This document shows, piece by piece, positions 1 through 11,808 of a DNA stretch of 64,000 nt. Made by a program: the position numbers and the translations under genes. The stretch comes from Bugulina stolonifera (Eukaryota; Bryozoa; Gymnolaemata; Cheilostomatida; Bugulidae): assembly GCA_935421135.1 (NCBI GenBank), contig OW285188.1, positions 8,288,733-8,352,732 on the forward strand, read 5' to 3'. The stretch's first letter is position 1; each line of letters opens with the position of its first letter. The notes beneath the pieces are model-generated. The model saw only the letters and a program-made list of their open reading frames with translations. It did no database searches and was not told where the DNA came from.

Positions 1-271
1 TAGAGGCAGTCAGTGCACTAATGAGGAAGAAAAGGTTACAGTGGTATGGGCATGCATATCACGCAGAGGAAGAGGAAAACATTAAGAGAGCCAACAACAT
101 TAGTGCTGAAGGCAAGAGAAGGAGAGGTAAACCAAGAAATAGATGAATGGATATGATAAGAGCAGATATGGGAATGTGGCTATTGAAAAGAATGTTACTG
201 ATGATAGAGTGAGATGGAGATCGCTGATTGAGTTGGCTGCGATGCAGAACCCTGTTACCCACAAGGATTAA
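1..271 (+). mobile_element. 3' end of a non-LTR retrotransposon (decayed ORF2 tail)
   Basis: The plus strand encodes the typical C-terminal tail of a non-LTR (LINE) reverse-transcriptase protein. A first stretch reads RKKRLQWYGHAYH, then a Lys/Arg-rich GKRRRGKPRNR followed by a stop where the family has Trp (TGG to TGA), then MDMIRADM. After a frameshift it resumes as DDRVRWRSLIELAAMQNPV and ends at a stop at 269-271. The order basic RLxWYGH, GRPRxRWxD and DRxxWRxLI is characteristic of this tail. The nonsense codon and the frameshift show that it is dead. It lies downstream of the ABC transporter exons, probably inside one of that gene's introns, and is cut by the window edge. Confidence 0.75.
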
Positions 272-534
272 ACCAGCTACGGTGAGAAACGGAGAGGTTT
301 GCACATTTACAATGTATATATTAGCTATTAGATATCTCATTATGGTTGAAACTATGGAATAAGCCACGTTATACACGACTAGGCAGCTATGCGCCTGTTC
401 TGTAGCAGGAATCTGCTCTGATAGACCCTGAGTCATAACCTCCTCATCTGCTAGAACTTATCATACCAGTATTATAGATGTATGCTAGCAGTCATGCAAA
501 TATATATCATTGTTTGACATAAATAATACCCTAC

Positions 535-3500
535 CAGAGTTTGTCTCTTGTGATTGCCATCCAAAGTCTCCATTTCTTATCTCTACCAAGTTTCTAGGGT
601 TTTGTATTGGCAACACTTCCATCTGTTCATCCTCTGATATCAGAATTGTCTGGATTACAAACAAAGGTTTAGTGCGAGCTACATCTGCAAGTGCTACATT
701 CAAGTTAAATATTCAGTTTCATTTGGTGCAAATTTGACTATAGCATGATTAAAGTTCTCAGAGATTTTAGTTTAGCAGTAGATGGGATGAAATCACTACA
801 CTTGCTTCCCAGCAAAAGATTCTGGGTAATAGTAGAGAAAAACTTTGTCTAGTTGTAATACTCCAATTTTATTCTAAAGAAAAATTTGCACAATGCACAT
901 GAGAACGTGAGGCTGGCCACACAGCTACATGTAGTTTAGAATTATTCATATTATTTGACCAACCTTCATTCTCTCACAGACATTAAATCCTTCTGCCAAA
1001 GTTTTCAAACAGTATGGCATAATTCCCAATGGTAATCTCACAGTGTTGAGGAGAGACACATAAACAAATGCCTGATGACAGAGGAAAAATGTGTATAAAC
1101 ATGCAGTGAAATAGAATCCATCGTTTACACTACAATTAACTCAATTATGAGAGTAGTAGATATTAACTCAGTACCAATGACAGAATAAATTAGACCTATA
1201 TATTTTTTCCAGGGAAATTAAGCCTATCCTCATTAACTTCATTTCTCAATGTATTCTGTAAATGCAAGAATATGATAGAAAGTTTGCAAAAGATTAAGCC
1301 CACAGGTATATAGGACGATTATTTTTCTGCTTTGAGCCTCGTTATACATACCATTAAAACAATATTCAACCATTATTGTGTAATTATTTCCCAGATGTGC
1401 TCAAAGCAATGATATTTACCTGCGTGACAGTGATTTCTACACCGGAAAGAGTCATAGCAAGAAAAGTAAAAACAGCAGCAACTATTGGTGCTACTTGAGG
1501 CTGACCTCTCAGGAGACTTTGGATTATAAGAGATTTTGAAATGACCTTTGTCTCCCTTCTTCTTATTTCTACAAGTATTTTAATTTATAAATATTGATAT
1601 TGTGCTTATATTTTCTATAATTTCACACTTCATCTTCTTAAATGTATTTATCATCATACCATGTATTTTCTTAGCAAAAGATTTCTCCCAGGCATACATC
1701 TTGACTAACTTTATAGCTGCAACTATCTCACTCATCAGTTTCACTCTTTCTTCTGTGATAAGGATTGCCCTTTGCCGAAATGCATACACAACTGTGGACA
1801 AGAAAATCTGCAACAGATTAGACTGAGCGTTTGAATTTCCCCTTTGAATATGACGAGAGAGAATTAAGGGCATGGGTATACTTATGGTAAGGGTAAGGGT
1901 ATGTTTGAATGAACAACATTCACCTTAATAAGGCTTTCTTTAGAGCTTTATCTAGCACAGAAGAACAGCTTTTTTATTGTTAGATGGTTTTGCCACATCT
2001 TTTTCTTATATGATATTTCTTGTACAAGGAGTTTGTCCTTTGAGTAGTCAGAGAATTGTTTCAAATCCATGAAAATACTACTCCTTAGCAGTGAGTGACT
2101 GGTGTTTTCATGGCTGTGAAACAAGTCTCTAACTGTGTTTGTGCATTAAAATTAAATCCTCAGTCAAACACTCTGTGACTCAATTCCTAACAAGTCACCA
2201 GTTTCAACTCTGCTGTGAAAGTTGTCAGTTAGAAGCACAAGTGTTACATGTCAGAAACATCAAGTTGCAAATCTGTATTTGATCTAAAATTTTGTCCCCA
2301 ATCTATGCCAACTTTAATTGAATGCTTTAGAACGTATTTTCTTGGATATAATCAGTGATTCATCAATATAGCACCATGTAGTTTTGATGTGTTAGACTAC
2401 ATACATGTAAACCCATCCCTAAAGCAGTGGTACATTAAGATGCCTGTTGAAACTGATCAACCAAAGGGCACGAGGGCATCTTTGTTAAATCTTAAGTGTA
2501 CTGGCAGCAGAATATCACGGTATTGGTAGCTAGGGGAGGGGGATAAGGCCAAGGGGGATATGATATATTATGGTGTATATTGTTTGAAGTATACTATTCC
2601 GATAGGCTACCAATTATCCACTGATAGTAAAAAGTGTTATTAGTGTTAGCCTAAAACATTTCATGGGAAATTCCTCATAGCTGTTTGTACATAAACTCAT
2701 TTGCGTGACCCTACACCCAGCCCAAAGATATTAGAAGGAAGGATCGGTTACTCAATGGTAAGACCATATTTATACGTCCAAAAAGGCCCAATTTGGCAGT
2801 CTCAATGACTCACTTTCCCACCATCCATCTGCTTGGTTTTTTGGATAACTCGTTGCAGAATAGCGCTTTGACATAGCTAACAATGAAACAACATATCGTT
2901 CATATAATTTAGTTGTTTCCACGGCACAGTGCGAAAGATGTTTTTTCAATTGGCCCGAGGCACACCAATAGAAAAAGCGAATTCGCACACAAAGTAGCAT
3001 AACTCTCAGCTCAATTCTGTTGTATACTGTTTAGCAGGAGTGAGTGAGCTCACTATCTTAGACCCAGCCTAACTACAGCTACGATTACGAAAATGGGAGC
3101 TCAGTTGGTGAAACAAGGAAAGTTGCAAAAGTATCTCTGAAGCAAGCTCAAGAATGTCATTTGGCTTTACAATTATACAGTTATGCAGTTATGCAGTTAT
3201 GCAGTTATGCAGTTATGCAGTTATGCAGTTATGCAGTTATGCAGTTATGCAGTTATGCAGTTATGCAGTTATACAGTTATGCAGTTATGCAGTTATTACG
3301 CGGTTATTACGCGGTTATTACGCGGTTATTACGCGGTTATTACGCGGCTATTACGCGGCTATTACGCGGCTATTACGCGGCTATTACGCGGCTATTACGC
3401 GGCTATTACGCGGCTATTACGCGGCTATTACGCGGCTATTACGCGGCTATTATGAAGCTATTATGAAGCTATTACGCAGCTATTACGCAGCTATTATACA

Positions 3501-6500
3501 TCTATTACACAGCTATTATACATCTATTACACAGCTACACAGTTACACGGCTAAACGGCTAAACGGCTACACGGCTACGCGGCTACGCGGCTACGCGGCT
3601 ACGCGGCTACGCGGCTACGCGGCTACGCGGCTACGCGGCTACGCGGTTACGCGGCTACACAGCTACACAGCTACACGGTTACACAGTTGTACAGAATAAC
3701 AGTAGGCTAAGGAGTTCAAATTGATTTCAACAATAGAACCCACCTGTAATGGGAAGAATGCAAATAATATGGCAAAACCAAGGAGACCCCAAGGTCCAAG
3801 AAGATAGCCTGCGTACACAACTGATCCAATAACAGGCACAAAGCTGGATATGAAAGGGGCGTAGAGCATGGCATCGTATAATCTCTGTCCATCATTCGCA
3901 CACAGGTTCACCAACTACAGAAATGGAGAATTCACATGACAACAGAATATTACTTTTTTGCAAAACAAAATAACATGTTGCACAACTTTACGAGATGGTA
4001 GTTATGAGGATTGAAGAGGATAATTAGGAGTCTACACTGTACATGTACATGTATTTATCATAGCCTCAATATAACATGTGTCTTTTAGCCAATCACATCA
4101 AACAGTTCTTTACCAATTTGTATAAACACCTCTATTTCTTTTCACCACAGTCGTCTAACGATTGCATATGTTATGCATGTACATTGCACTCATAATTACA
4201 ATTGGTGGAGAACTCGTGGATGCTGTGGCAGGTAAATTTACAACATGCTGGTGTATGTACATTCTTATCTGAGTTGATCAGTCACGGTGATAGAAAAATC
4301 AGTATGGACACTCTAATGCAGTAGCCAAATTTTGAGTGCACTTTTAATTTTGCCATTGTGTCAGTTTGCTTTCCATCAAAAGGTATAGACATACATGTAT
4401 ATATCGGTTTAATCCTCTCACTCTATGAAATCCATTTATGCATATTTCAAATGAGTTCTCTAATCCCCAGTGAAGTTACACTGCATTATTCACTTTGACT
4501 CAAATTTTGTATACACGATCAAAATTTAGTCGCTAAGGGATTAGTTTACATGTATGTCTTCGACTACTTTGTCTGTTAACTGGATTTCAAAAAACCTTTA
4601 GACTGCTCAGAGCATAAGGGTTTCAATATTGTTGCATAATTTTCCGCTCACTTATCTACAACATGCGAGATAGCTCATTGAAAATAAGCATAAATGGGTT
4701 CCTTGGAGTGAGAGTATTTAATTGATATCTGTGTTTATGCCGTTTGATGGGCAAAACTGAGATAATGGCAAAAGCAAGTGTATTTAAAATTTGGCTACTG
4801 ACTTACAGTATCCCAACTATTTCGTCCATCACTGCTACCTCTGGTATAATCTGTACACCATGTAACCAATAAGTGAGGGCTCTACTTTATGAAGTATTTG
4901 TACATACAGTCACAGTGTTATAGTGTGTACAGTATTTGTATTACATAATTATACACATGCATATATACATGTAAACTTACATCTCCAACAGCCATGCTTT
5001 GCATTTTCTGGTAAAGAATCTTCTTAAAGACAAGAGAGAGCACTCCTCCTCGAACTCTTAGACCTTACAAATCAATGAAATAATATATACTCTGATATGG
5101 TATATGTCTACAGGTACATTATAGTTCTACAGCAAGTAAGAGAAGCCTAGTCACTACAATATTAACTGTATTAGCTATATACTGTCACAATTATTTGTAT
5201 ACATAAAGGAAATGTCAGGCTATATGGAAGGCCTTTTGGATCCAATGACGGGGCAGTCCTGCATCTCTAACCACAGACAAATATTGGTGTTCGATTGTGA
5301 AAAAATTTGAAAAACTGTAAGGCAGCTGATCTTGGATTGGTACCTTTAGCTGTAGGGTGCTATGTACATGTGGATAGTAGCAAGTGCTCTAAAAGCATCT
5401 TGACCTAAGTTTTTTTAAGTGACATAGCCTACATGTATATATTTTATAATTAGTATTACATATTGCTCCATTTATAAGTTTTAAACCTTTTCTTCCTAAA
5501 TATCTGCATGCTAGTCATAGCATATTTATTAAATATGAAAATGTCAGTAACTTGACTATACCAGCAGTTAGAGCTCTGAACTTCTGTGCCAGAAAGCCAG
5601 GTTTGATTCCTGTAAAGACCATTGAGGATGTTTGGAAGGGCATCCAACCTTATAAGTCTTCTGTGCTAATTTAGTTACTTCACTATATCAGAGAAGCGCC
5701 TTCCCCATCTCAAAAATAGGAAATGCAGATCTCTTTAGATAACTGCTTCTTTGCCTGGGATTAATGGTGGAAGCAAAACCGGTAAACTTTTTTTATTTCT
5801 GCATGAATATAAAATTGCGAACTGTATAGATATATTAAAAACAAAATACTGATCCAAATTTGCATTTGGTGTATTCTGCAATCTTTTTTAAGAGGATTGA
5901 ATACTACTATTTTATATTCTTATAGTCATGGCTTACATGTGTTGACAGCATTACCTGCTACACAGCTAAGGCTCAAGGTTCCAGCAAAGCACATTGTTTG
6001 CAATATAGAACAAACCACAGTCAAAAGTAGATACAGTATCTGAGTTCCATAGTGAGATCCTGGAGTTTGCATCATCACCAGAAGCTCTCTGAAGAAATAT
6101 GCCTAAAATGAAAACACTGCAGTAGGCGTATACTATGTTGACAGAACAAATTCTGGCTTTGATACCTCAAAGAAAAAATCTATCAAATTCATAATTTATC
6201 TATAGTTTGAAACTTACAGATCGTAGAATGGCAACAATATTGAGGAATAAGTTGAGTAGACTGGCACAGATGAACCTAGTGCCTATCATTCTATATATAG
6301 CATGAGAAACTGATGCCTTGTCTCGGCCATGTTTAGCTACTTCTTCCTTCCAGACAGACATGGGCACTCGAGTCATTTTACTCGACTCAATTTAACTCGA
6401 GCAACAGCTTTTCATTACTTTTAATTGACTTGTGCTTTTGTACTGTGTGAAAGCTGGGAATTGACTTTTACTTCTACTCTCCTACAAAGCATGATGCTTT

Positions 6501-8205
6501 ACTCTTACTTTACTCTAATCTCTCAGCTATCAATGATAATTCTATTGGTTTGGTGTAATTATGTAATAAGTCTTGTCCACCATAGAGAAGCTGAGAGGCT
6601 TATAGATAAACAGACCCACCATTATAACAAGTGCAAATTTGAAGTAGCCTTTGTTCCTCAGAACTACTATAACTGACAGAAAATCTGATCTAACACTAAG
6701 TGTGTGTTGTCACACTTGTATACATCAGAAATTTGTGTTATACAAACTTCCCATTGGTATTCTCTTTGACATACCGCTGTACTTTTGACTCTACTCTGAC
6801 TCTAGCATTTTGGCACTAGCTGCTTGACTCTTACTTTACTTTTCAAAATCGCTGTTTATTTACTCTTACTCTACTTTTGACTTGCTTCATCCGATGAGTT
6901 GACTCTAAATTACTTTTTATCAATTGGGAATATATACTCTTACTTGACTCGTGACTTGAGTATTTGTCTGCTTTGCACATGTCTGCTTCCAGAGGTTTTC
7001 AAATCTGAGTTCAACACCAAAATTTTTAATTCAAAGTTGTATCATAGCACGTGTATATTATTTGTAAGTAGCATACAATGTATTATTGTTTGAATAACTC
7101 TACATGCACAGGTCACAATAGGCGTATTCGGAAACTGGTACTGGTTCATATAGCACTGGTCTAACTATCCGAATACAACTTGAGCGTTCAGGCGTGACTA
7201 GTGCTTGCTCTGAAGGGAAATCCCCTCGCTAAGTGAATATACTTTATATATTATTATTGTCAGGCACGCCTTGCCTTGCGTTATAGCTAGCGCTATATTA
7301 TTGAATAAAATATATTGTTATTGCCGCAGATTGCTATTTATAAGCTTGCACGGTGCAATATCCGAATATGCCTATTGTGCACCATAAGCTGGTGTTTTGT
7401 TCCACATTTAATATTATAAGAGTTTTACTGCAAGAAGCTTTATTTTGAGAAGTCAAGCTCGTGTGGTGGTTATTTTATCTGTTCCCTGGGCTAGGCAATG
7501 ACAGATGATGAAGTGCTTGTAAGTCTCAAATTCCAATCTCAGCTAGAGATTGTCTATTTCCACTGTTGTAAATTTAATGTTTAGATATTCCTGTTGATAG
7601 CTAGGTCATATGTAACAGTACTGGTGACTCACTGTTTCGAGTTGTAACCAGCACTGTCTCTCCATGGAATATCGTAAAGTTCGTCTTCTGTAAATCCATG
7701 TTTGTATGTTCTGTAGACAAATCCTGTGGCCCAGTGTAATGTGAGGAAACTAAGAGGACCTGCACCCACCAGTGGTAATGCCTTTGGATTTCTGAAAGCG
7801 GAAGATATACCGTGTCATAGCTTTTAGCAAACATTTACAATAAATATACTACATTGTACAATAATATACAAAAGGCTAGTAATACACATGTACATCCCGT
7901 ATCACCTTATCTCTTAATAGTAAAAATTGCCTGAGAAAGAAGCCCTGATCTGTAAAACATCAATAGCCAACAAATAAACCTTTTCTAGCCAATTAATATA
8001 CTTTGCAGAAGTCTAAAACTCTCTCTAAAACAATACTGAGATTCACAACTTGCTGTATAATAAGAATACATTAGTAGGCTAATAATTTACTATAATATGA
8101 TAATGCACAATCTCACTTTGACCCTTTCCTGAATGGTATAAGATGCTTCCATCCTTTATAACTCTTGTCCTCCTCCGTAGGTACATAGTCATCTGGCGAC
8201 AACAT
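535..8205 (-). CDS. ABCC-family (MRP, ABCC5-like) ABC transporter, N-terminal exons, partial
   Basis: Ten minus-strand exons chain in phase apart from one uncertain boundary: 8117-8205 (start ATG at 8205), 7633-7791, 6218 to about 6362, 5955-6102, 4981-5063, 3744-3914, 1660-1807, 1420-1568, 964-1071 and 535-649. The first exon holds a short cytosolic leader. The second has NPKALPLVGAGPLSFLTLHW, the usual start of TMD1 in short MRPs. Exons at 5955 and 4981 give a membrane helix then LRVRGGVLSLVFKKILYQK. The 3744 exon has LVNLCANDGQRLYDA, closest in my memory to ABCC5. The 1660 exon has EERVKLMSEIVAAIKLVKMY and YAWEKSFAKKI, the ABCC signature before NBD1. The last exon (VEIRNGDFGW) enters NBD1; Walker A and the rest lie off the left edge. 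By family it would be an ATP-driven exporter of organic anions or cyclic nucleotides in a membrane. The upstream in-frame sequence at 8206-8250 is open, so the true start could be further upstream. Confidence 0.88.
3173..3686. repeat. Composite minisatellite, 8-bp and 11-bp units
   Basis: An array inside the intron between ABCC exons 3744-3914 and 1660-1807. It begins as about 15 copies of TTATGCAG (8 bp). From about 3293 it becomes TTATTACGCGG and then CTATTACGCGG (11 bp, that is the 8-mer with an extra TTA or CTA in front). A degenerate stretch follows at 3450-3535, and it returns to 8-bp units of CTACGCGG up to about 3686. The downstream end lies only about 60 bases from the exon splice donor at 3743. 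Overlapping open frames here are artefacts of the repeat. Confidence 0.95.
5545..5700 (+). mobile_element. tRNA-derived SINE, truncated
   Basis: Located in an ABCC intron. It keeps a tRNA-like 5' part with a degraded A box (GCAGTTAGAGCTC), a B box GGTTTGATTCC and a body with GGAAGGGCATCC. The same GGAAG(A/G)GCATCC word is found in the minus-strand SINE at 59695-59961, which suggests related families. The extreme 5' end is missing or altered. Ends are approximate. Confidence 0.6.
6367..6965. mobile_element. DNA-transposon-like insertion with CTCGAGTCA termini
   Basis: The left end has CTCGAGTCATTTTACTCGACTC and the right end TTGACTCGTGACTTGAG, which pair as imperfect inverted repeats. The interior is rich in CTTTACT/CTTACT words. 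It sits immediately upstream of the ABCC exon that starts near 6362, so it may have displaced or donated that exon's splice acceptor. No open transposase is visible, so it is a non-autonomous or decayed element. The spurious reading frames at 6425-6676 and 6899-7093 lie within or next to it. Confidence 0.5.
7114..7379. mobile_element. MITE with CACAATAGGC terminal inverted repeats
   Basis: A 266-bp element that starts CACAATAGGCGTATTCGGA and ends TCCGAATATGCCTATTGTG, giving nearly perfect 19-bp terminal inverted repeats. No coding capacity. Target duplications are not obvious. It lies in the ABCC intron between exons 6218-6362 and 7633-7791 (minus strand). Confidence 0.8.
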
Positions 8206-10488
8206 ATTTACTGCAGTTCTTCCTGTCAGCTCTACTAATGTGGCAGCAAATAATGGAAAGTTTCTACCAGCTCAAAATTGCCAACAAGCAGTTCAGAGAA
8301 GGAATGCATTTGTTTCAAAGCTCTTTAGTAATGACAGGGCTCTCAAGTTCCTAGATGAGCTATTACAGTACAAAGGTTGAGATTGTCTATAGTGGTAATT
8401 TTAATGTTCAGTTTTATCATATTCATTAGAAGTGTATCAAAAGTACTCTGTTGCACAAAATCTTTGTGAACCTCTGTAATCTATGCACAGCACCCCTTAC
8501 CTGAGCCAATGCTACAAATCTTTCTCTGGGATCTCATATCAAATTATGCAATGTCTAGAACAAGGGACGTACTTTATATCTACATATGCATGCGTGTACA
8601 TGACATGCGTGTACATGACATGCGCGTACATGACATGCGCGTACATGACATGCGCGTACATGACATGCGCGTACATGACATGCGCGTACATGACATGCGC
8701 GTACATGACATGCGCGTACATGACATGCGCGTACATGACATGCGCGTACATGACATGCGCGTACATGACATGCGCGTACATGACATGCGCGTACATGACA
8801 TGCGCGTACATGACATGCGCGTACATGACATGCGCGTACATGACATGCGCGTACATGACATGCGCGTACATGACATGCGCGTACATGACATGCGCGTACA
8901 TGACATGCGCGTACATGACATGCGCGTACATGACATGCGCGTACATGACATGCGCGTACATGACATGCGCGTACATGACATGCGCGTACATGACATGCGC
9001 GTACATGACATGCGCGTACATGACATGCGCGTACATGACATGCGCGTACATGACATGCGCGTACATGACATGCGCGTACATGACATGCGCGTACATGACA
9101 TGCGCGTACATGACATGCGCGTACATGACATGCGCGTACATGACATGCGCGTACATGACATGCGCGTACATGACATGCGCGTACATGACATGCGCGTACA
9201 TGACATGCGCGTACATGACATGCGCGTACATGACATGCGCGTACATGACATGCGCGTACATGACATGCGCGTACATGACATGCGCGTACATGACATGCGC
9301 GTACATGACATGCGCGTACATGACATGCGCGTACATGACATGCGCGTACATGACATGCGCGTACATGACATGCGCGTACATGACATGCGCGTACATGACA
9401 TGCGCGTACATGACATGCGCGTACATGACATGCGCGTACATGACATGCGCGTACATGACATGCGCGTACATGACATGCGCGTACATGACATGCGCGTACA
9501 TGACATGCGCGTACATGACATGCGCGTACATGACATGCGCGTACATGACATGCGCGTACATGACATGCGCGTACATGACATGCGCGTACATGACATGCGC
9601 GTACATGACATGCGCGTACATGACATGCGCGTACATGACATGCGCGTACATGACATGCGCGTACATGACATGCGCGTACATGACATGCGCGTACATGACA
9701 TGCGCGTACATGACATGCGCGTACATGACATGCGCGTACATGACATGCGCGTACATGACATGCGCGTACATGACATGCGCGTACATGACATGCGCGTACA
9801 TGACATGCGCGTACATGACATGCGCGTACATGACATGCGCGTACATGACATGCGCGTACATGACATGCGCGTACATGACATGCGCGTACATGACATGCGC
9901 GTACATGACATGCGCGTACATGACATGCGCGTACATGACATGCGCGTACATGACATGCGCGTACATGACATGCGCGTACATGTCATGTACACACATGTCA
10001 TGTACACACATGTCATGTACACACATGTCATGTACACACATGTACATGTACACACATGTACATGTACATGACATGTACATGTACATGACATGTACATGTA
10101 CATGACATGTACATGTACATGACATGTACATGTACATGACATGTACATACATGTGTGCTTAAATTTTTTAATTTAATAGCTCTGATTTATTAACGACAGG
10201 TTAATAGCATCTGGAGCTCCAAGTTTGAAGTGAATTAAATTGGTGACATATATGGTCTTTAGTAAAGAATGGTTCAACAAAAACTCAGATAGAATGCATG
10301 AGTGCCTATGAAGTGAATTTACGAATAGTAAGTATAGACAATACAGATATTACATCTAGTCTTGTTTCTCTATTATAGCATCCACATCCACAACAGATGC
10401 TCAATCAACGTTTTTAAGTGGAATTCTTGGAACTGCGCCGTTGTACTCTGGAGACAATTATGCTAGATTGGTGGGCACCACACACTGA
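7498..10488 (+). CDS. Possible small four-exon gene, unknown function
   Basis: Four plus-strand segments join in phase: 7498-7518 (starts MTDDEVL, donor GTAAGT), a 20-nt microexon 7585-7604 (hydrophobic IFLLIA), 8230-8375 (48 codons, pyrimidine-rich acceptor ending TCAG at 8229, donor GTTGAG) and 10379-10488 (ends at TGA 10486-10488). The product would be about 98 residues. It is mostly polar, with RRNAFVSKLFSNDRALKFLD in the middle and a Ser/Thr-rich C-terminal exon ending in YSGDNYARLVGTTH. I do not recognise it. The 8230 and 10379 exons are the better supported; the microexon is weak because its donor is poor. The gene would overlap the 5' end of the ABCC gene on the other strand, and its last intron contains the 15-bp minisatellite. 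Chance open frames or a transposon fragment remain possible. Confidence 0.35.
8591..9980. repeat. 15-bp minisatellite, about 92 tandem copies
   Basis: Units begin at 8591 with two variant copies (TGCGTGTACATGACA), then 90 identical copies of TGCGCGTACATGACA from 8621 to 9970. Because 15 is a multiple of three and the unit has no stop in most frames, both strands show open frames of more than 500 codons (Tyr-Met-Thr-Cys-Ala, Met-Arg-Val-His-Asp, and reverse-strand equivalents). These are repeat artefacts. The unit carries two CpGs and alternates purine and pyrimidine through all 15 bases, with one break at each junction. Confidence 0.98.
9981..10152. repeat. Inverted and derived satellite units
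   Basis: Directly after the main array, units appear in the opposite orientation: TGTCATGTACACACA four times (9981-10040), the reverse complement of the variant unit that opens the array. A derived 16-17-bp pattern built on TGTACATGTACATGACA follows to about 10152. The array is therefore bounded by inverted material and could fold back. Confidence 0.9.
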
Positions 10489-10900
10489 ATTCTCGCAATT
10501 GACAAAGTTAGCTCATGCAATTATTTTTTATATCATGTTAGTGTAGTGGGTTTTTCTTCCGTATTTTAGTCACCATCAGTAATTAATTACTAATAAATTA
10601 TATCTAGTTGTTTGGTTGATTGATCGGTCGGTTGGTTGGTCAGTCGGTTGGTTGGGTGTTCAGCCTCATGTTTTCACATTAGGTGAGGAAAGGAGTAAGA
10701 AGACTCCTTGGATGAGGCGAAACGCATTGAAAATTTGAATATTGCTAAACTATATGGGCAAATACAAAACCTTGGAATAGGAGCAAACACTGATAACTTT
10801 TGTTGACCCAATTGCCATATAACAAAATAATATAACATTTTAATCAAATCTTTTAATGAAGCCACACTAATCTGCATTTGCACTGCAGCCTACTATGCAT

Positions 10901-11800
10901 TAGAGGTAGAGCGAGACAGCAATTTCGGATTCAAGACAGGATTTGGGACACTACTTCTAAAATATTCAAGACGAGACGAGACTGGGTTTTGGGACTCAAG
11001 TGAATTTTTCTAAAAAAATTGCCAAATGTTATATATCTGCATGTTAGAACTTCAATAGTTTCAATTGCTACTCTATCATTATGCATTTCAATAAAAGGTG
11101 AACCGGAGGCTGTGAAATATATATACATTGTATATTGCACATGTATTCCATGTACATTACATTGCATGTACATGTACGTGGGTACTAAACGTGGGCAATA
11201 ATGAGCTATTGATCATAATTAGAAGTTGTCCTTTCCAATTTATTTTCTTATTCTTTTCTTTTTTTTTCTTGGGAGAAAAGAGAGGAGGAAGATAAATTGG
11301 GAGAGAACAGCTTCTAATTATGATCAATAGCTTATTAGTGCCCATGATACTAAAATAATAATGAAATTTGACAATTTTAGTATGGAGTTACATGTATGTC
11401 TTCTTTAATGAAATAATCTCACGAGTAGACAAGTTTTGGTGAGGACATAACATTCCATTATGGAGTGGTGATTGACAGTCCTTAGTAATTCTGTATGACT
11501 TGTAGTGATCGACTAGTAGCTCAGCGTTAGCTGCAATGCTATTACTAGGAAATCAGTGCTGGGAACGTACAAGTAGGTAGCATTACTAAATAATTTGAAT
11601 AATAATTTTCTATTTGGCGGATTTATTGTTGATTAGCAAATAATTGTGTTATAATTATTCATTTATTATAAATAAAGATTTATATTATTAGCTACTATTT
11701 GTTTTCCAACCTCGAATACTAATTGCCATCTCGAGACGACTTTCGAGACAAGACAAGTCGATACGAGACTTGAAAAATATCGAGTCTCGTTCCACTTCTA
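10901..11800. mobile_element. Non-autonomous hAT-like transposon with 8-bp TSD
   Basis: A 900-bp element with perfect 8-bp flanking duplications CTATGCAT (10893-10900 and 11801-11808). The terminal inverted repeats are TAGAGGTAGAGCGAGAC on the left and, read on the reverse strand, TAGAAGTGGAACGAGAC on the right. The 8-bp TSD and TAG...TG-type ends fit the hAT superfamily. No transposase frame is visible. It contains a younger nested foldback MITE at 11193-11343. Confidence 0.85.
11193..11343. mobile_element. Foldback MITE, family A copy 1 (nested)
   Basis: Arms with the core GAGCTATTGATCATAATTAG on the left are matched by CTAATTATGATCAATAGCTT on the right, around a pyrimidine-rich then purine-rich centre. 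Related copies at 50068-50165 and 54030-54125 share the ATTGATCATAAT(T/C)AGAAGTTG core. No coding sequence. Confidence 0.8.
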
Positions 11801-11808
11801 CTATGCAT

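Noticed and set aside
1602..1826. A plus-strand 74-codon frame
   Set aside because: It is antisense to a well-supported ABCC exon (1660-1807).
3154..3699. A 181-codon Tyr/Leu/Arg-rich open frame and two shorter ones
   Set aside because: They translate the 8/11-bp minisatellite in three frames, inside an ABCC intron on the other strand.
8483..10152. Five overlapping open frames of 520-540 codons on both strands
   Set aside because: They are produced by a 15-bp repeat whose length is a multiple of three; the translations are pure pentapeptide repeats on both strands.
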